A stretch of DNA of 64,000 nt from Vandiemenella viatica. Lineage: Eukaryota > Arthropoda > Insecta > Orthoptera > Morabidae. Position numbers and translations under genes: made by a program. The notes below the pieces were generated by a model. The model saw nothing but the letters and a program-made list of their open reading frames with translations. It ran no database searches and was not told where the DNA came from. Below are positions 54,901-64,000 of the stretch, in pieces; the stretch's first letter is position 1, and each line of letters begins with the position of its first letter. The stretch covers positions 33,009,504 to 33,073,503 of the forward strand of contig JARYHS010013630.1 in assembly GCA_031002005.1 (NCBI GenBank), written 5' to 3'.

Positions 54901-57900
54901 GGAACGGAAAGAATTTGGCCATGGCTTTTGCGGGAATGATCCCGGCATTTCGAGCAGTGCTTTTGGAAACCGAAATCTTGTTGGCCGTCCGGGGATTCGA
55001 TCTGCGTCCTACCAAATGTGAGGCTAGAGCGATACCGCTCACCCACCACCCTTCATAGCAGTCTTTTATCTTCTCCTCCTATCCTGGGTCAATACTGAAG
55101 TGTTGAGAAATTCCGCAAGTACCAACAAGACTTACACTGTATTTTGATCCCCAATTATCATGGGTACCTAAATGATCCACAATACCACAAAATACATAAA
55201 AAAAAAACAGATGGAGTCAAAAGATAAATCGTTCAACACTTCCTCAGAAAATTTTGTCAAGCATTGGCGTCTATTAACGGAGCAGAGATATCTAAGATGG
55301 CCGAGAAATTGTCTTACGCAACAATGACTTATGGGGATCAAACGTTCTCAACGTGTAAGTGAGATATCAGTAGGATCAAGCCATTGTATTGATGAGGAGG
55401 ATGGCCGAACTGATAAAAAGCAAATTGTAAATTACTTATTTTATGTAACTTTGTAAATAGTTTATAATTTAATTCTGAACTCTGGTTACTGCAATGCTGG
55501 AAATTATATACTAGTAAGTTTTTTGGAGGTGTGAAAAGTTCTCATTTGTAAATAAGTGCTTGGAACTGATTTCATCTCTTACCTGATTTGGATTTAATCG
55601 ACTTCTTTTGTTTTGCCGTAACTAGTTCCTGGCGTATAGTAAGTTTCGACTCAATGTTTTGAGTTTTAATTTCTCCGGAAGACGTATTCTCCACTTCTTT
55701 TGGCAATACTTCATCTGTTTTACTTCTTTCCTCAGTAAATTTGCCATTCCTTTCCTATAGCATCTTCTCACGACATTCTGTCCGGCTATAATAAAGTCGA
55801 ACTGAGTCGAATTAAATAAAACTTGGAGTTTATTTCAATCCTCCTCTTCTAAAACAAAATTACGCTAATATCCCAGCATAAACACAAATGCGGTCATTTA
55901 GTTTCCTTTAAATAAGCCAGTAAATTTGCCAGAGATGAACTTGGCTAGCAGAATATGTAAAGAAAGGTGCTTCCTTCTGTTTTAAACATGGAGAACAGAG
56001 TGGTCCGCACCTTAACCAGACTGTAGATATTGAAATTACACACTCCCTAGAACTTGGGTTCATGTGATTAAATACTGTAAAAACAGGTTTCTGCTTTCAC
56101 TAAAATTTCGGTTGCGTATGTTGGTACTCACTGTCCTCGCGGCACTGGTTGGAGCAGTCGAACTCGCATGGGGATCGGAAGCCGCGGTATTTTCCCGTCG
56201 CCGTTTGAAGCGCGCAGAGAGGAGCGTACTGCGGCAGACACTCACAAGTCGAGCAGAGCACGGCGTCAGCGTCACCCGCCAGCACTGTCAGCAGCACCAC
56301 GCCTGCAACACGAGAGGTCAGTCAGCACGGCTCAGCCGACTCTGTATACTCGCGGCCAGTGATGTGGTCTCAACGCAAGTCATCTCCCTTCCACCTACCC
56401 CGGCACCATAGGGCGCCGTGCTTGCCTCCGACATGGGTGGACTTATAATAATAATAATAATTGATAAAATTGCGATGGAGCGCCCGCTCCGGTGGCAATC
56501 TCCCTACACCCCGTCCCTTTCCCCTTCCAACCTACTTTTGCCCTCTACAAATTTTTACTTTAAACCCTTTCAGTGTTTCCTGTAAGTTATTCATCACTTC
56601 TCTTAGCAATTTATTCCAGTCCCTCACTCCCTTTCCTACGAAAGAAAACTTTCCCACACCCTTATGCCTGAAATCAAGTGCGAGCTTGTGGTCATGGCCT
56701 ACCTTACCCTTCCAAGCACCTCTCTTGATTTTCCCACCAATATCTTTACATGATACTCGCCAGTACAGGCTTTGTACACTCCCACGACTCTCTTCACCCT
56801 CCTTCCATCCAGCCACCGTAACAGCTGCAGCGTGCTAGGCTGAAATCAAATGCTACTCTGTCCACATGCTCATCTCTTCCACTCCAAGTATTGCTTCCAA
56901 TTCTGCAGCTAACATCCACCCAAGCTTCATCGCAAATATAAGCCTGAAACACTCACTGAATTCTCTTCATATGCCTACCGTCTTCCAATGACTACAAATC
57001 CAGTTCATTTTTTATATCAATTACTAATTCTCTTCTGCGGTAATTTCCATCAAGAAATCTAGTTGCCCTTCTTTGCATTCCCTCTAACTCCGATAATGGT
57101 AATCTATAATATGAATCAAATACTATACCACCATATTCAAACAATGGTCTTACCTTGGTTTTTTATCCTAATTCCTTCACTTCCATTGTGCAATTTATAA
57201 TATTTTTATATAACATTAAATCGTGAGTAAACAGCCAACTTCAAACTAAACCATCAACACAAACATTGATTAGAATAATGAATACCAATAATCCCAATAC
57301 ACTGTTCTGTGGCACTTCTGTCTTCGATATCTTTTGAGCTACCATAAACCTTTCCTTCTTAACTTTTAAGAATTCCCCGGCAGCGTATGGCTAGCGTGCT
57401 AATTTCGCGTTCGCCGGTTTGAGTCCTTCCTAGGATATGGGTGGATTTGATCGACTGCTGTGTCCGTCTTGTGTTGTTCGGTTCGAGAGGGAGGATAATA
57501 ATGAACATGATATGTACTGTATACATATTAGAACATACAAACAAATTGAACTGGCTGCTAGGTAAAAAACAAACATACAAAGAAAAAAGATTCCTCCACC
57601 TATCAGGTCACTTTTTAATACACCGCAATGTTTTTTGTCTTGTTACTACCATTTTATGGCTCACTCTGTCAAATGCCTTGGATAGACTACCATCTCGGCC
57701 GTCCTTGTCCATTTCATCAGAAATCTCACGCAAGTAGCCAAATAACTGCGATTTACATGAATATGTTACAATTTTTCAATACAGTTTGTTTCCTCACTCA
57801 CAATTCTGATTCGTAAGAGTTGATTTTTCTCGTCAAACTAATCGTCCTGTATTTTTAACTCTATTCATCACTCTTCCTTTACGAACCGGTTATACAGCCG

Positions 57901-59734
57901 TATTTTCCCAATTCTCTCGGCAAGCAACTAGTCACCAATATCAACCTAATAAATATTTCAAGCTATAATACAATGGTGTATCCTACTATCTACAATACTT
58001 CTGTAGTAATGTTAACTACAACGACTCCATCACGATTCTTGAACTAATTAGTTCCTTCGCAATGGAAATATGCCACCCAACGGTGACGTCAGGTTTCCCG
58101 AATCCGACATAAGGTGACGCCCTGGATGGAGAATACAAATCCATCCTGCTTCTAAATAATACGACTTCGTTTCCTGGTATAACACCTAAATGAAAACACA
58201 GCAATCTACAAATGTGATACATTTCCTGATTGGAATGAAGGGTGATGTCAATTGTGGCAATGATTACCTGGAAAACTCATTACTTATCAAGCACCATTTC
58301 AAAACTCACATTCGCGTTCTTACACACAAAGGATAAGTTTTTCTTGTTTATGCTCTTGTTATAATCTCGTAGTAAGTAGTAAGATATTGAAAAATAAAAT
58401 ATATTTAACACGGGAGCTCTTATTTTAGAGGAGTTTCTTCATGGAGTGAAATGAGAATATGTGACACAACATTTTTTAACCACGGTTAATATCCTCGAGA
58501 GAAGGGATATTGGAATATCAATGTCGCAAATTCTGCAGAAATCCAAAAGAAAAGTATTTGCGACCAGAAAAGCTATAAAACCCCCTGTGTCCTTAGGCTA
58601 CAAGAATGTAAATTCATGATAAGTTTATCAATGGAGAACACATAAAGGTGGGTACAGTTTGTCTTTCTCGTGTGTTTCAGTTCTAGTAATTTCCTCATTC
58701 GCGTGACTGAATTCTTATTACATGCAAAAGTAAAGCTTGAGAAAAAATTCACTACTGTGAGCCTAGATAGTTGCTTCTATTATTGTGTGTTGCGTTAATA
58801 AATAAATTTTGTGAAAATATTATTAGTGAAGTTTTGTCAGTACCAGCAGTTCCCCCCCCCCCCCCCAATTACCGTAGGCATCTTCGCGCTTTGGTTACAT
58901 TCCTTTTAGAAATCGTGAACCGCAGAGTTGCTTTATGAAATACCACAACAGGATGCCGTTTGTTCCTACTCCAGACGCTGATATCAAAACATTTCGTCAA
59001 CTCAGTTTTTAAGGAAATGATGTTTCAATCAACGAATGTTTGAGCCTCAAAGTTCTCTGCACGACATTCAGGGTATAAACCTGTGCAATAAAAACTTCAC
59101 TCTACCAATTAACAGATTTATATACGTCCAAACAACCATTATTGGGTTTAAAAGTATATCTCCTTTATTTGTATTTTTAATGTAACAATACATTAAACAT
59201 CCATGGCAATTTCTCTAATTGAAATCAACGTATATGTAAATTAGCGAAACTTGCGAAATAACGACGTACATAAAATCACTTTCGTTTTTGCTCACTGTCT
59301 CATATGCTTAGGTGATGGAAGTATTATAGAACTTTACTGTATGCGGATAGTTTAAAACAACAAAAAAACTACTTTTTGAAACATTTATTTTGAGGTCTTG
59401 ACTTTTACCTGAATATTATGACGAAAGTAGTGTCTACTGAGTACAATTCTTTTCTCTTGACAAATTTTCTGAGTCTTATCAGACTCTTAAAACTGTTTTA
59501 GTTCGGTTGTTTTAAATGAATATTTCGAAGAATTTCTACAATATAAATATTTTCCGCATCACAAGGTGTTGTGTTTGTGATAATCAATTAGATCAATGCA
59601 GATTCCGTTTTTATTATTAAACATTGCTCTGTGAAGCAAGTGCTCATAGTCGGTATACACTCTTCACTTGACGTGAGATACACAGTGGTAACCTGTATAG
59701 TGTCGTGCTTACCTGTTAAGAGAGAAGCGCGCAT
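45971..59734 (-). CDS. Secreted Kazal-like domain protein, three exons over 13.8 kb
   Basis: Coding exons on the minus strand are 59734-59713 (ATG; MRASLLT), 56302-56132 and 46119-45971 (TGA stop). Lengths of 22, 171 and 149 nt add to 342, giving 113 residues. Donors are GTAAGC and GTGAGT, acceptors TGTTGCAG, and both introns are phase 1. The first two exons join into a signal peptide (MRASLLTGVVLLTVLAGDAD) with a likely cut after ADA. The mature chain has eight cysteines: CSTCECLPQYAPLC, a Kazal-like Tyr in GKYRGF, CEFDC, C, and the closing GWC from exon 3. The C-x7-C and C-x3-C spacings fit Kazal. A Pro lies at the position usually read as P1, so protease inhibition is not assured. A Ser/Thr-rich, then hydrophobic tail of about 38 residues follows and is unusual. 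Introns of 3.4 and 10.0 kb are filled with transposons. Confidence 0.8.
46120..47604. other. Kazal intron 2, unassigned part
   Basis: AT-rich intronic sequence without recognisable elements; open frames here (for example 47302-47589) have no domains. Confidence 0.4.
49477..49750 (-). repeat. SINE, main family, in CR1 copy, 12-bp target duplication
   Basis: The copy lies at 49489-49738, reversed, with its T run (tail) first and the head ending ACCACGCTCGGT. The perfect flanks TTTGCTGTTATT at 49477-49488 and 49739-49750 show an insertion into the CR1-like sequence. Confidence 0.9.
49820..50082 (+). repeat. SINE, main family, in CR1 copy, opposite orientation
   Basis: The copy lies at about 49830-50073 (ACCGAGCGTGGTGGTGTAAC through TTAAAAAAAACAATG). 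TTACCAACC occurs just before it (ending 49829) and just after it (50074-50082). It sits about 90 bases from the reversed SINE. Confidence 0.85.
51081..52289. other. Kazal intron 2, unassigned part
   Basis: No gene or mobile element was recognised in this AT-rich stretch. Confidence 0.35.
52290..52480 (-). repeat. Solo copy of the inverted-repeat arm with tRNA-like module
   Basis: The block aligns with the right arm of the inverted repeat at 0.8-0.95 kb: AAAATGAAAA, CATGCTCAACAATTTCTGCA, then GTGGGGATTTAAACCCGG and a descending-tRNA-like CACCTTACCACCTACATCAC. Divergence is clearly higher than between the two arms. No second arm is present nearby. Confidence 0.65.
53058..54355 (-). mobile_element. 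mariner transposon, both ends present
   Basis: The 1.29-kb element (53060-54353) has inverted ends containing GGGTTGTTTCAAAA and AAGGTTCCCA on the left, mirrored as TGGGAACCTT and TTTTGAAACAACCC on the right. TA flanks each side. Size and ends fit an intact-length mariner. It lies in intron 2 of the Kazal-like gene. Confidence 0.9.
53112..54193 (-). pseudogene. mariner transposase with stop and loss of third catalytic Asp
   Basis: Cut-and-paste transposase of the mariner DD34D type. From the minus-strand ATG at 54193 the frame gives an N-terminal HTH pair (EIRAVIRFLHARKLPP, IRKWRREF-like region, IRQLAAQI). A TAG at 53821-53819 follows, where a Trp before VPHML is expected. The same frame continues with TGDESW (first Asp) and HHDNAPPH (second Asp). 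Just after DHPSYS a deletion of roughly 35-40 bases removes the segment that normally holds the third Asp and shifts the frame. The rest (KEHLGGLRFQTDEEL) lies in a frame starting at 53327. The protein would be inactive. Confidence 0.9.
54356..54859. other. Kazal intron 2, unassigned part
   Basis: Nothing recognised between the mariner element and a SINE. Confidence 0.35.
54860..55057 (-). repeat. SINE, main family, diverged
   Basis: Minus-strand copy: ACTTTACGCCTCGTTGACC, GGTCTTTAGAGACGGAAAGG, GGCCATGGCTTTTG, GGGGATTCGATCTGCG and CGCTCACCCACCACCC. Target duplications were not identified. Confidence 0.75.
55058..56131. other. Kazal intron 2, unassigned part
   Basis: No recognisable element between the SINE and exon 2 of the Kazal-like gene. 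Confidence 0.35.
56448..56832 (-). mobile_element. CR1-like LINE 3' end, short copy
   Basis: The minus-strand copy starts with an ATA/ATT tail (56448-56465) and the family 3' end (AAATTGCGATGGAGCGCCCG, then TCCGGTGGCAATCTCCC). It keeps only the C-terminal coding region (DHKLALDFRHKGVGKFSFVGK, within 56532-56816), which is open. It abuts an older copy. Confidence 0.8.
56833..57960 (-). mobile_element. Older CR1-like LINE fragment with a SINE inside
   Basis: A more diverged copy continues upstream in the same orientation. It has the C-terminal region (GCTTCATCGCAAATATAAGC), the CCATATTCAAACAATGGTCT block, the motif C neighbourhood and, after a SINE, TTACTACCATTTTATGGCTC. No long frame remains. 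The repetition of the C-terminal region shows that this is a separate insertion from the neighbouring short copy. Confidence 0.7.
57377..57590 (+). repeat. SINE, second family, inside old CR1 copy
   Basis: The tRNA-like head (GCAGCGTATGGCTAGCGTGC, CGCCGGTTTGAGTCC), GTGTCCGTCTTGTG and the A-rich end after AAATTGAACTGGCTG match the copy at 42237-42503. It splits the old CR1-like sequence; AAGAATTCC and AAGATTCC at the edges may be the target duplication. Confidence 0.75.
57961..59712. other. Kazal intron 1, unassigned part
   Basis: AT-rich sequence with a run of 15 C at 58852-58866. No gene or further mobile element was recognised. Confidence 0.4.
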
Positions 59735-59753
59735 TGTGATCCCCAGAAAGAAC

Positions 59754-59786
59754 TGACTTCCTCGCGCCAGGCGCCGAGGTTATAAA
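59754..59786 (-). promoter_or_regulatory. TATA promoter and initiator of the Kazal-like gene
   Basis: On the minus strand TTTATAA lies at 59786-59780. TCAGTT, the arthropod initiator consensus, has its A at 59754, 30 bases downstream of the first T of TATAA. The ATG follows 20 bases after that. Confidence 0.75.
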
Positions 59787-60033
59787 GAGAACTGCGTGCC
59801 CTGCCATTACGTCACTTCATGCAAATCGGGCGCCTGGGAGGCGGCCTAATGGTAGCTACCAAATACGAACTCTACTCGTTCAACAGCTATTTCAGTTTAC
59901 TGCTGTTCCGTTCCCTGGAAGAAATCCCAACTTTGAGGTACAAAATCCGAACATTAAGAAATAGTTTTTATCCTTCTCGGGTGGCAATGCCGACGTTTCG
60001 GCGTCCTGCTTTGGTCTTCTTGTAGAGCCAAAC

Positions 60034-60226
60034 GACCGAGCCAGGTAGCCTCGCCATTGGGAGGACGCAGGTTCAAATAAACGTGCGTCCATCCATCCAG
60101 ATTTCGGTTTTCTATGGTTTCCCCACATCACTCCAGGCGAAACCGGGATGAATCCTTCCTGTTCCTTGTGTCCAGTCCTTTCCTGCCTCTAATGCCCTCG
60201 ACGAGGCGCATAGCCAAAAGAAAAAA
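60034..60226 (+). repeat. SINE, main family, diverged
   Basis: It has ACCGAGCCAGGTAGCCTCGC, then GGTTCAAATAAACG, ATCCAGATTTCGGTTTTC, CACATCACTCCAGGCG and CTAATGCCCTCGACGAGGCG, and an A-rich end. It lies about 280 bp upstream of the Kazal-like promoter. Confidence 0.75.
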
Positions 60227-61904
60227 TAGTTGAAATGCGCTGAGATGTATTTCACACACTGCGACGTTCGGTGTTTTGGAAGGTTTGATGGGTCGAGTCA
60301 ATCAGGCGAGCGCATCTGTGACGCAGTTGGGTGTATCGGTGGGGGTCGTAGGCTAAGTCATTCTCCTCTCAGCAAGGCACGCCACGCACCATGAAGCTTA
60401 AGCCGCAGTCCTCGTTGATGTTATATGGGAGTTTTGTAATCTGTAGCACCTCTTTTATCCGCCTCGGCCGCCTCTTATCTTTCGATGGGTTTCAGATGGG
60501 GCGTTAATTGTGTTTAGTAGAGGCCGTGAGTCACTTATCTGTGCAGTTCCGCCATAGACGCAGGTCGACTGGTACTTCAGAATTTAATACTAGGGGGCAA
60601 GCCACGCGAGACGCATAGAAACTATTTATTCCTACCACTAAAATCTTCGATTGCATTTCGAGAAATGTTTATAGACTCGAAGTTAAGATCAAAGAGGAAT
60701 TCATGGTTGTGGGATAATTTAACACACTTCACTCATCCACAATTTCCATGTCAATGTGCTTGTACTTACAGAAGATTGTGAAAATGTCCGATACTTCTGC
60801 AACTAGTTCGATCTTCAGTTACTACAACAAGTTTGATCCACAGTTATGTGATTTATACCTCCAGTATTTTGACACAGAGATCTCCTATACCATTACAAAA
60901 TCGATTTTTCCTGGTAAGTTGTATTCGAATACCGTTTGACACATGTCACCGGCGCTGATTTTGAAAATCTAGTCTTGGATATGCATATGTACTACACTAT
61001 GCTTAGATATAAGACACAGCCTTTATCAGGATGTGTGTAGAGAACCGGAAGTTCAGTGCTGGCTCGGGCTGATTAAGATATGATGAGTGTATTGGACAGA
61101 AAGCAGGGGATTGGATGGCTTCAAGAATTTAAAGGAGGGCAACTTATTGTAAATGAGTGGATCAGCTTTGTCTTAGTGAACGTTCGACTAAAGTTAATAC
61201 ACCGGCTGAGTCGGAATGAAATTAGCGGACAAGATGAGTCCGAGTGAATGTCTTATTTGTCCAAACCGTACATACATACATACATACATACGTGATACAT
61301 CCACGTGCATCATCCCAACAGAATGGGAGCACGTGACCGTAAGACGTCATTGCACGCACTGTTGAAGAATGCTGTCAAATGCTGCCTCACAGCATCCAAT
61401 AACTTTTAAAGCATCAAGTACTGTTTGACTGCGGGAAAGAACTGGTCTAGCGACTTCTGTTTCCCCAAATTTAACAACATTGTTTCATAACTATTCTTCC
61501 CATTGGTCCAAACTTCATTTAAGTGCATCCAACCCGGAAACTCCTCGTGTGCAGGACTCGATGATGAAACTCGTGGCTATTTATTAAATACCTAGTTTCT
61601 TCGATAGTTTGTCGATATCACTCTTTACCCTAGCTTCGAACCAATATCTCGTGTTGATTCAATAGCTGAATTGGATCAAAGCAGGTAAAACATTGCAACC
61701 TCAAGCGAAATGCCCCTTACGTAACATGGATCCATATGAAGACACATACCTTTTTCAACAACATACCAGGTACGGAAATCGCTTGCCTCGTTTTAATTCA
61801 CTAGAGATCCGGAGTTTTAGAGAAATTGTACAGTATTACCTAAAAAGTTAACCGTTAACCAGATGTGTAAGATCTCTTCGTAATTACAACCTGTGCTGCT
61901 TACG
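60227..61904. other. Unassigned sequence with TACA microsatellite
   Basis: A short (ACAT)n tract is at about 61269-61292. A 63-codon frame at 60748-60939 has no recognisable domain. No element was identified. Confidence 0.35.
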
Positions 61905-62117
61905 CTATAGTTTTACGGCTCTTCCACGTCAGGACTGGGGGCAGGGAACTGGAAGCAATTCGCCCATTGTCTTTTGAAGGAACCATCACAGCATTCACCT
62001 CGAGTGGTTTCGGGAAACCATGGAAAAGCGAAATCTGGATGGCTGGACGGAGATTCGAACACTCATTCTCCTGAATGCGAGGCCAGAGCGTTACCGCTCA
62101 CCCACCATGCTCAGTCG
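61905..62117 (-). repeat. SINE, main family
   Basis: Minus-strand copy: GTTTTACGGCTCTTCCACG, GGAAGCAATTCGCCC, GAAACCATGGAAAAGC, GGAGATTCGAACACTC and CACCCACCATGCTCAGT. Confidence 0.75.
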
Positions 62118-63854
62118 AAATGACAACCAAACACTAAACACGATTTACAAGTGCCATAGCGCGCTGCACCTGTCAAAATAACTTTGGTTTCAAAAGTTAA
62201 AATTATGTGATCCCTATCACTTTGTAGATGCAACAGAACACATTAGCTGTAATTGCAGAATCAGAAATAAACATCAGTGTTTCGCTCAACTTGTGTGCTT
62301 GTGACGTGTATTTTATACTTAGGACATCTGCTATATTTCCGGCCAACACTGAGTGACATATTTCGTTTTCTAAAATGCGAATATAACGGTTGATACCATG
62401 ATCCTTCGACGAGTAGAACCTTGGGACACTACGATAGGACTGCATACGTGTTGTGTAACTAAGCTCAGTGGAATGGTGGAGCTGGCAGTAACATACAAAT
62501 TAAAAGGCATAGCTCAGGACAGGTAACGTGTCACCAACTCCGACGCGGGCGAACATGGCTTTTCGGCAAGGGTCATAATAGCAGTGGTTCCTGGTACGTG
62601 AGAACCACTCTGCCACGTCAGACGATTACAGAAACGGATATTTTAGCGAAAGACGCGAGAGATTAGCAATAACGCAAAAAGTTAGCTATGTCCGACGAGA
62701 GGCATGATAAACACAAAGGCGGTGTCCGATCACCACACGTACTGAACTTGAGAATTCTTCAAAAAGGACGTTTAGTTTAGAAATATAAAATTCTGAGAAA
62801 CTCTGCTACACATCCCGCAATAAGTGAACATCTGCAGTATACCTTGCGAAACGCGTTGCGCTAATAACCACGCTGGATTGCTTTAACAACAAACTTATGG
62901 GCAAAGCTTTTGTTTTGCATGAGCTATGGTGTCAGTGTAGAATTTAAGCAGTTTATGCGGCAAGTATTGCAAAACATATAAAAATGTAATTTGGTACACA
63001 TCTTTAGTTCTGATCGGGACTTACGCTACGGAGGTTGAGTGTAAGAATCTCTTTGTGATGTTAACATTAGGGTAATTCATTTATTCTAATAATTCTGACT
63101 GTGTTTTAAAAATAATGGTGGACTTATACTTTAATGCAAAACAATTGTTTAAATATATTTGCAATTAAAGACAGTGGGAATTTTGTTTTTATAAGTTCTC
63201 TCAATTTTTTGAACTGAGAAGCACATGATATTTTAAAGATCATCGAAACAAGAAGTAAATCGGTAAACCTACGACATTTAAATAGCGTAATTTTAAATGG
63301 CTCGCATTGATGGGAAGAAACCAGATAAATAATTTTTACACTAGAAATTTTGTGACTGGTCGCTTTTCTCTTGTAGTTCGAGACTTGTTAGACTCGAGGT
63401 GACCTGGAAGAACCTGATTATAGGTCTCATCTGTTGACGCCTGAAAGTGGTTTCTTCCCGTGAGCAGCTGATTGGTGTTGGCGTCTGTTGCTGGCCGCGA
63501 CGGAGATATCACCACGATCATTCTACGAACTACAATACGGCCATACGGAGCATGAAGGTAGGACTCTTTTCTTTGTTCCATGATACGGAGGCGCTTTCCC
63601 GTTGATCGTCTCTGCTAACAAGGAGCTGGGGTTAGTGTGTAAACACTGGTTACAGCAAACGACGGTGACCTTCACACACTCTTTGATTGATATGACGCCA
63701 GAACTAAAGTCTATTGCTCTCCCTCCATTTATTACTACTACTTTATTATTACTCCGCGATTCATTAAAAGTGGGCGGCGAAGGGTCCATTGCACCTATCC
63801 TAACGGGTAACCGTTTGTACATAGGAAGGGATACGGCAGGAGGCGCCCGTGGGC
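62118..63854. other. Unassigned sequence
   Basis: Nothing recognised apart from a short hairpin (CAGTGGTTC...GAACCACTCTG) at about 62582-62612. Overlapping open frames at 63336-63882 show no domain. Confidence 0.35.
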
Positions 63855-63955
63855 TAGTTTGAAAAAACATTCCGGCATTCACCTGGAGCGATCTGGGAAA
63901 ACCATGGAAAACCCAGACCAGGATGACTGGAACGGTCTATCGAGAACCACTTCTG
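63855..63955 (-). repeat. SINE, main family, partial, near window end
   Basis: Only the body is readable on the minus strand (CATTCCGGCATTCACCTGG, GGAAAACCATGGAAAACCC, CAGGATGACTGGA). Both ends are lost or diverged. Confidence 0.6.
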
Positions 63956-64000
63956 CCGGATTCAAAGTTTTCTCCCTTTGTAAATACTTCCTATTTCATT

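Noticed and set aside
62582..62612. Short hairpin CAGTGGTTC...GAACCACTCTG as a minimal hAT MITE
   Set aside because: The ends resemble hAT termini, but the unit is only about 30 bp and no 8-bp target duplication was found.
63336..63882. Overlapping minus- and plus-strand frames near the window end
   Set aside because: No domain was recognised, and part of the stretch overlaps a SINE fragment.

Overview
The window is nuclear DNA from an animal, almost certainly an arthropod and probably a large-genome, hemimetabolous insect. It is AT-rich, contains no bacterial-type operons, and is packed with decayed non-LTR retrotransposons, cut-and-paste DNA transposons and tRNA-derived SINEs. Genuine genes are split into small exons with GT-AG introns, and two of them have a TATA box about 30 bases upstream of an initiator-like start. 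The organism call rests on promoter style and repeat flavour, not on a species marker. One run of exactly 1000 N (12229-13228) is an assembly gap.

Three spliced host-type genes can be reconstructed by eye. (1) A minus-strand micro-exon gene at 13341-13952 has a TATA promoter and four visible coding exons (55, 90, 66 and 75 nt). Every junction is phase 1. Exons 3 and 4 are tandem duplicates together with their introns, and exon 2 looks like an older duplicate. The gene runs toward the gap and its 3' end is not seen. Just upstream of its promoter lies a GC-rich tandem array that repeats GATAATTA and TAGGTCA-type motifs. (2) A plus-strand THAP zinc-finger gene (25775-28224) has three in-frame coding exons and a poly(A) signal, but one extra base breaks the frame inside the zinc finger. 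(3) A minus-strand secreted Kazal-like gene has three exons spread over 13.8 kb (45971-59734) and encodes 113 residues; its introns hold many of the transposons described here.

Region by region: 0.15-1.14 kb is a large inverted repeat with tRNA-like modules in both arms. 1.72-5.20 kb is an end-to-end hAT element with 8-bp target duplications. 6.8-12.2 kb is layered RTE-like and CR1-like LINE debris, including a CR1 copy nested in an RTE copy. 13.3-14.6 kb is the micro-exon gene and its repeat array. 16.65-18.4 kb holds a hAT MITE and a Tigger/pogo remnant. 22.3-23.5 kb holds a Jockey relic and an inverted repeat. 25.4-28.4 kb is the THAP gene. 28.76-34.45 kb holds a gag-only Jockey element, a second hAT element and a 5'-truncated Jockey copy with reverse transcriptase. 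36.5-44 kb is CR1 relics, SINEs, a hammerhead-like RNA motif and a hairpin. 46-59.75 kb is the Kazal gene, whose introns contain a nearly complete CR1 ORF2, a 1.3-kb mariner and several SINEs. 60-64 kb is mostly unassigned sequence with SINE fragments.

The transposon genes all look inactive: stops, frameshifts, deletions or altered catalytic residues are visible in most of them. The three host-type genes do not form a pathway. Their interest lies in structure: symmetric micro-exons, exon duplication, and short secreted or DNA-binding products. All family names come from reading motifs by eye; no database search was possible.
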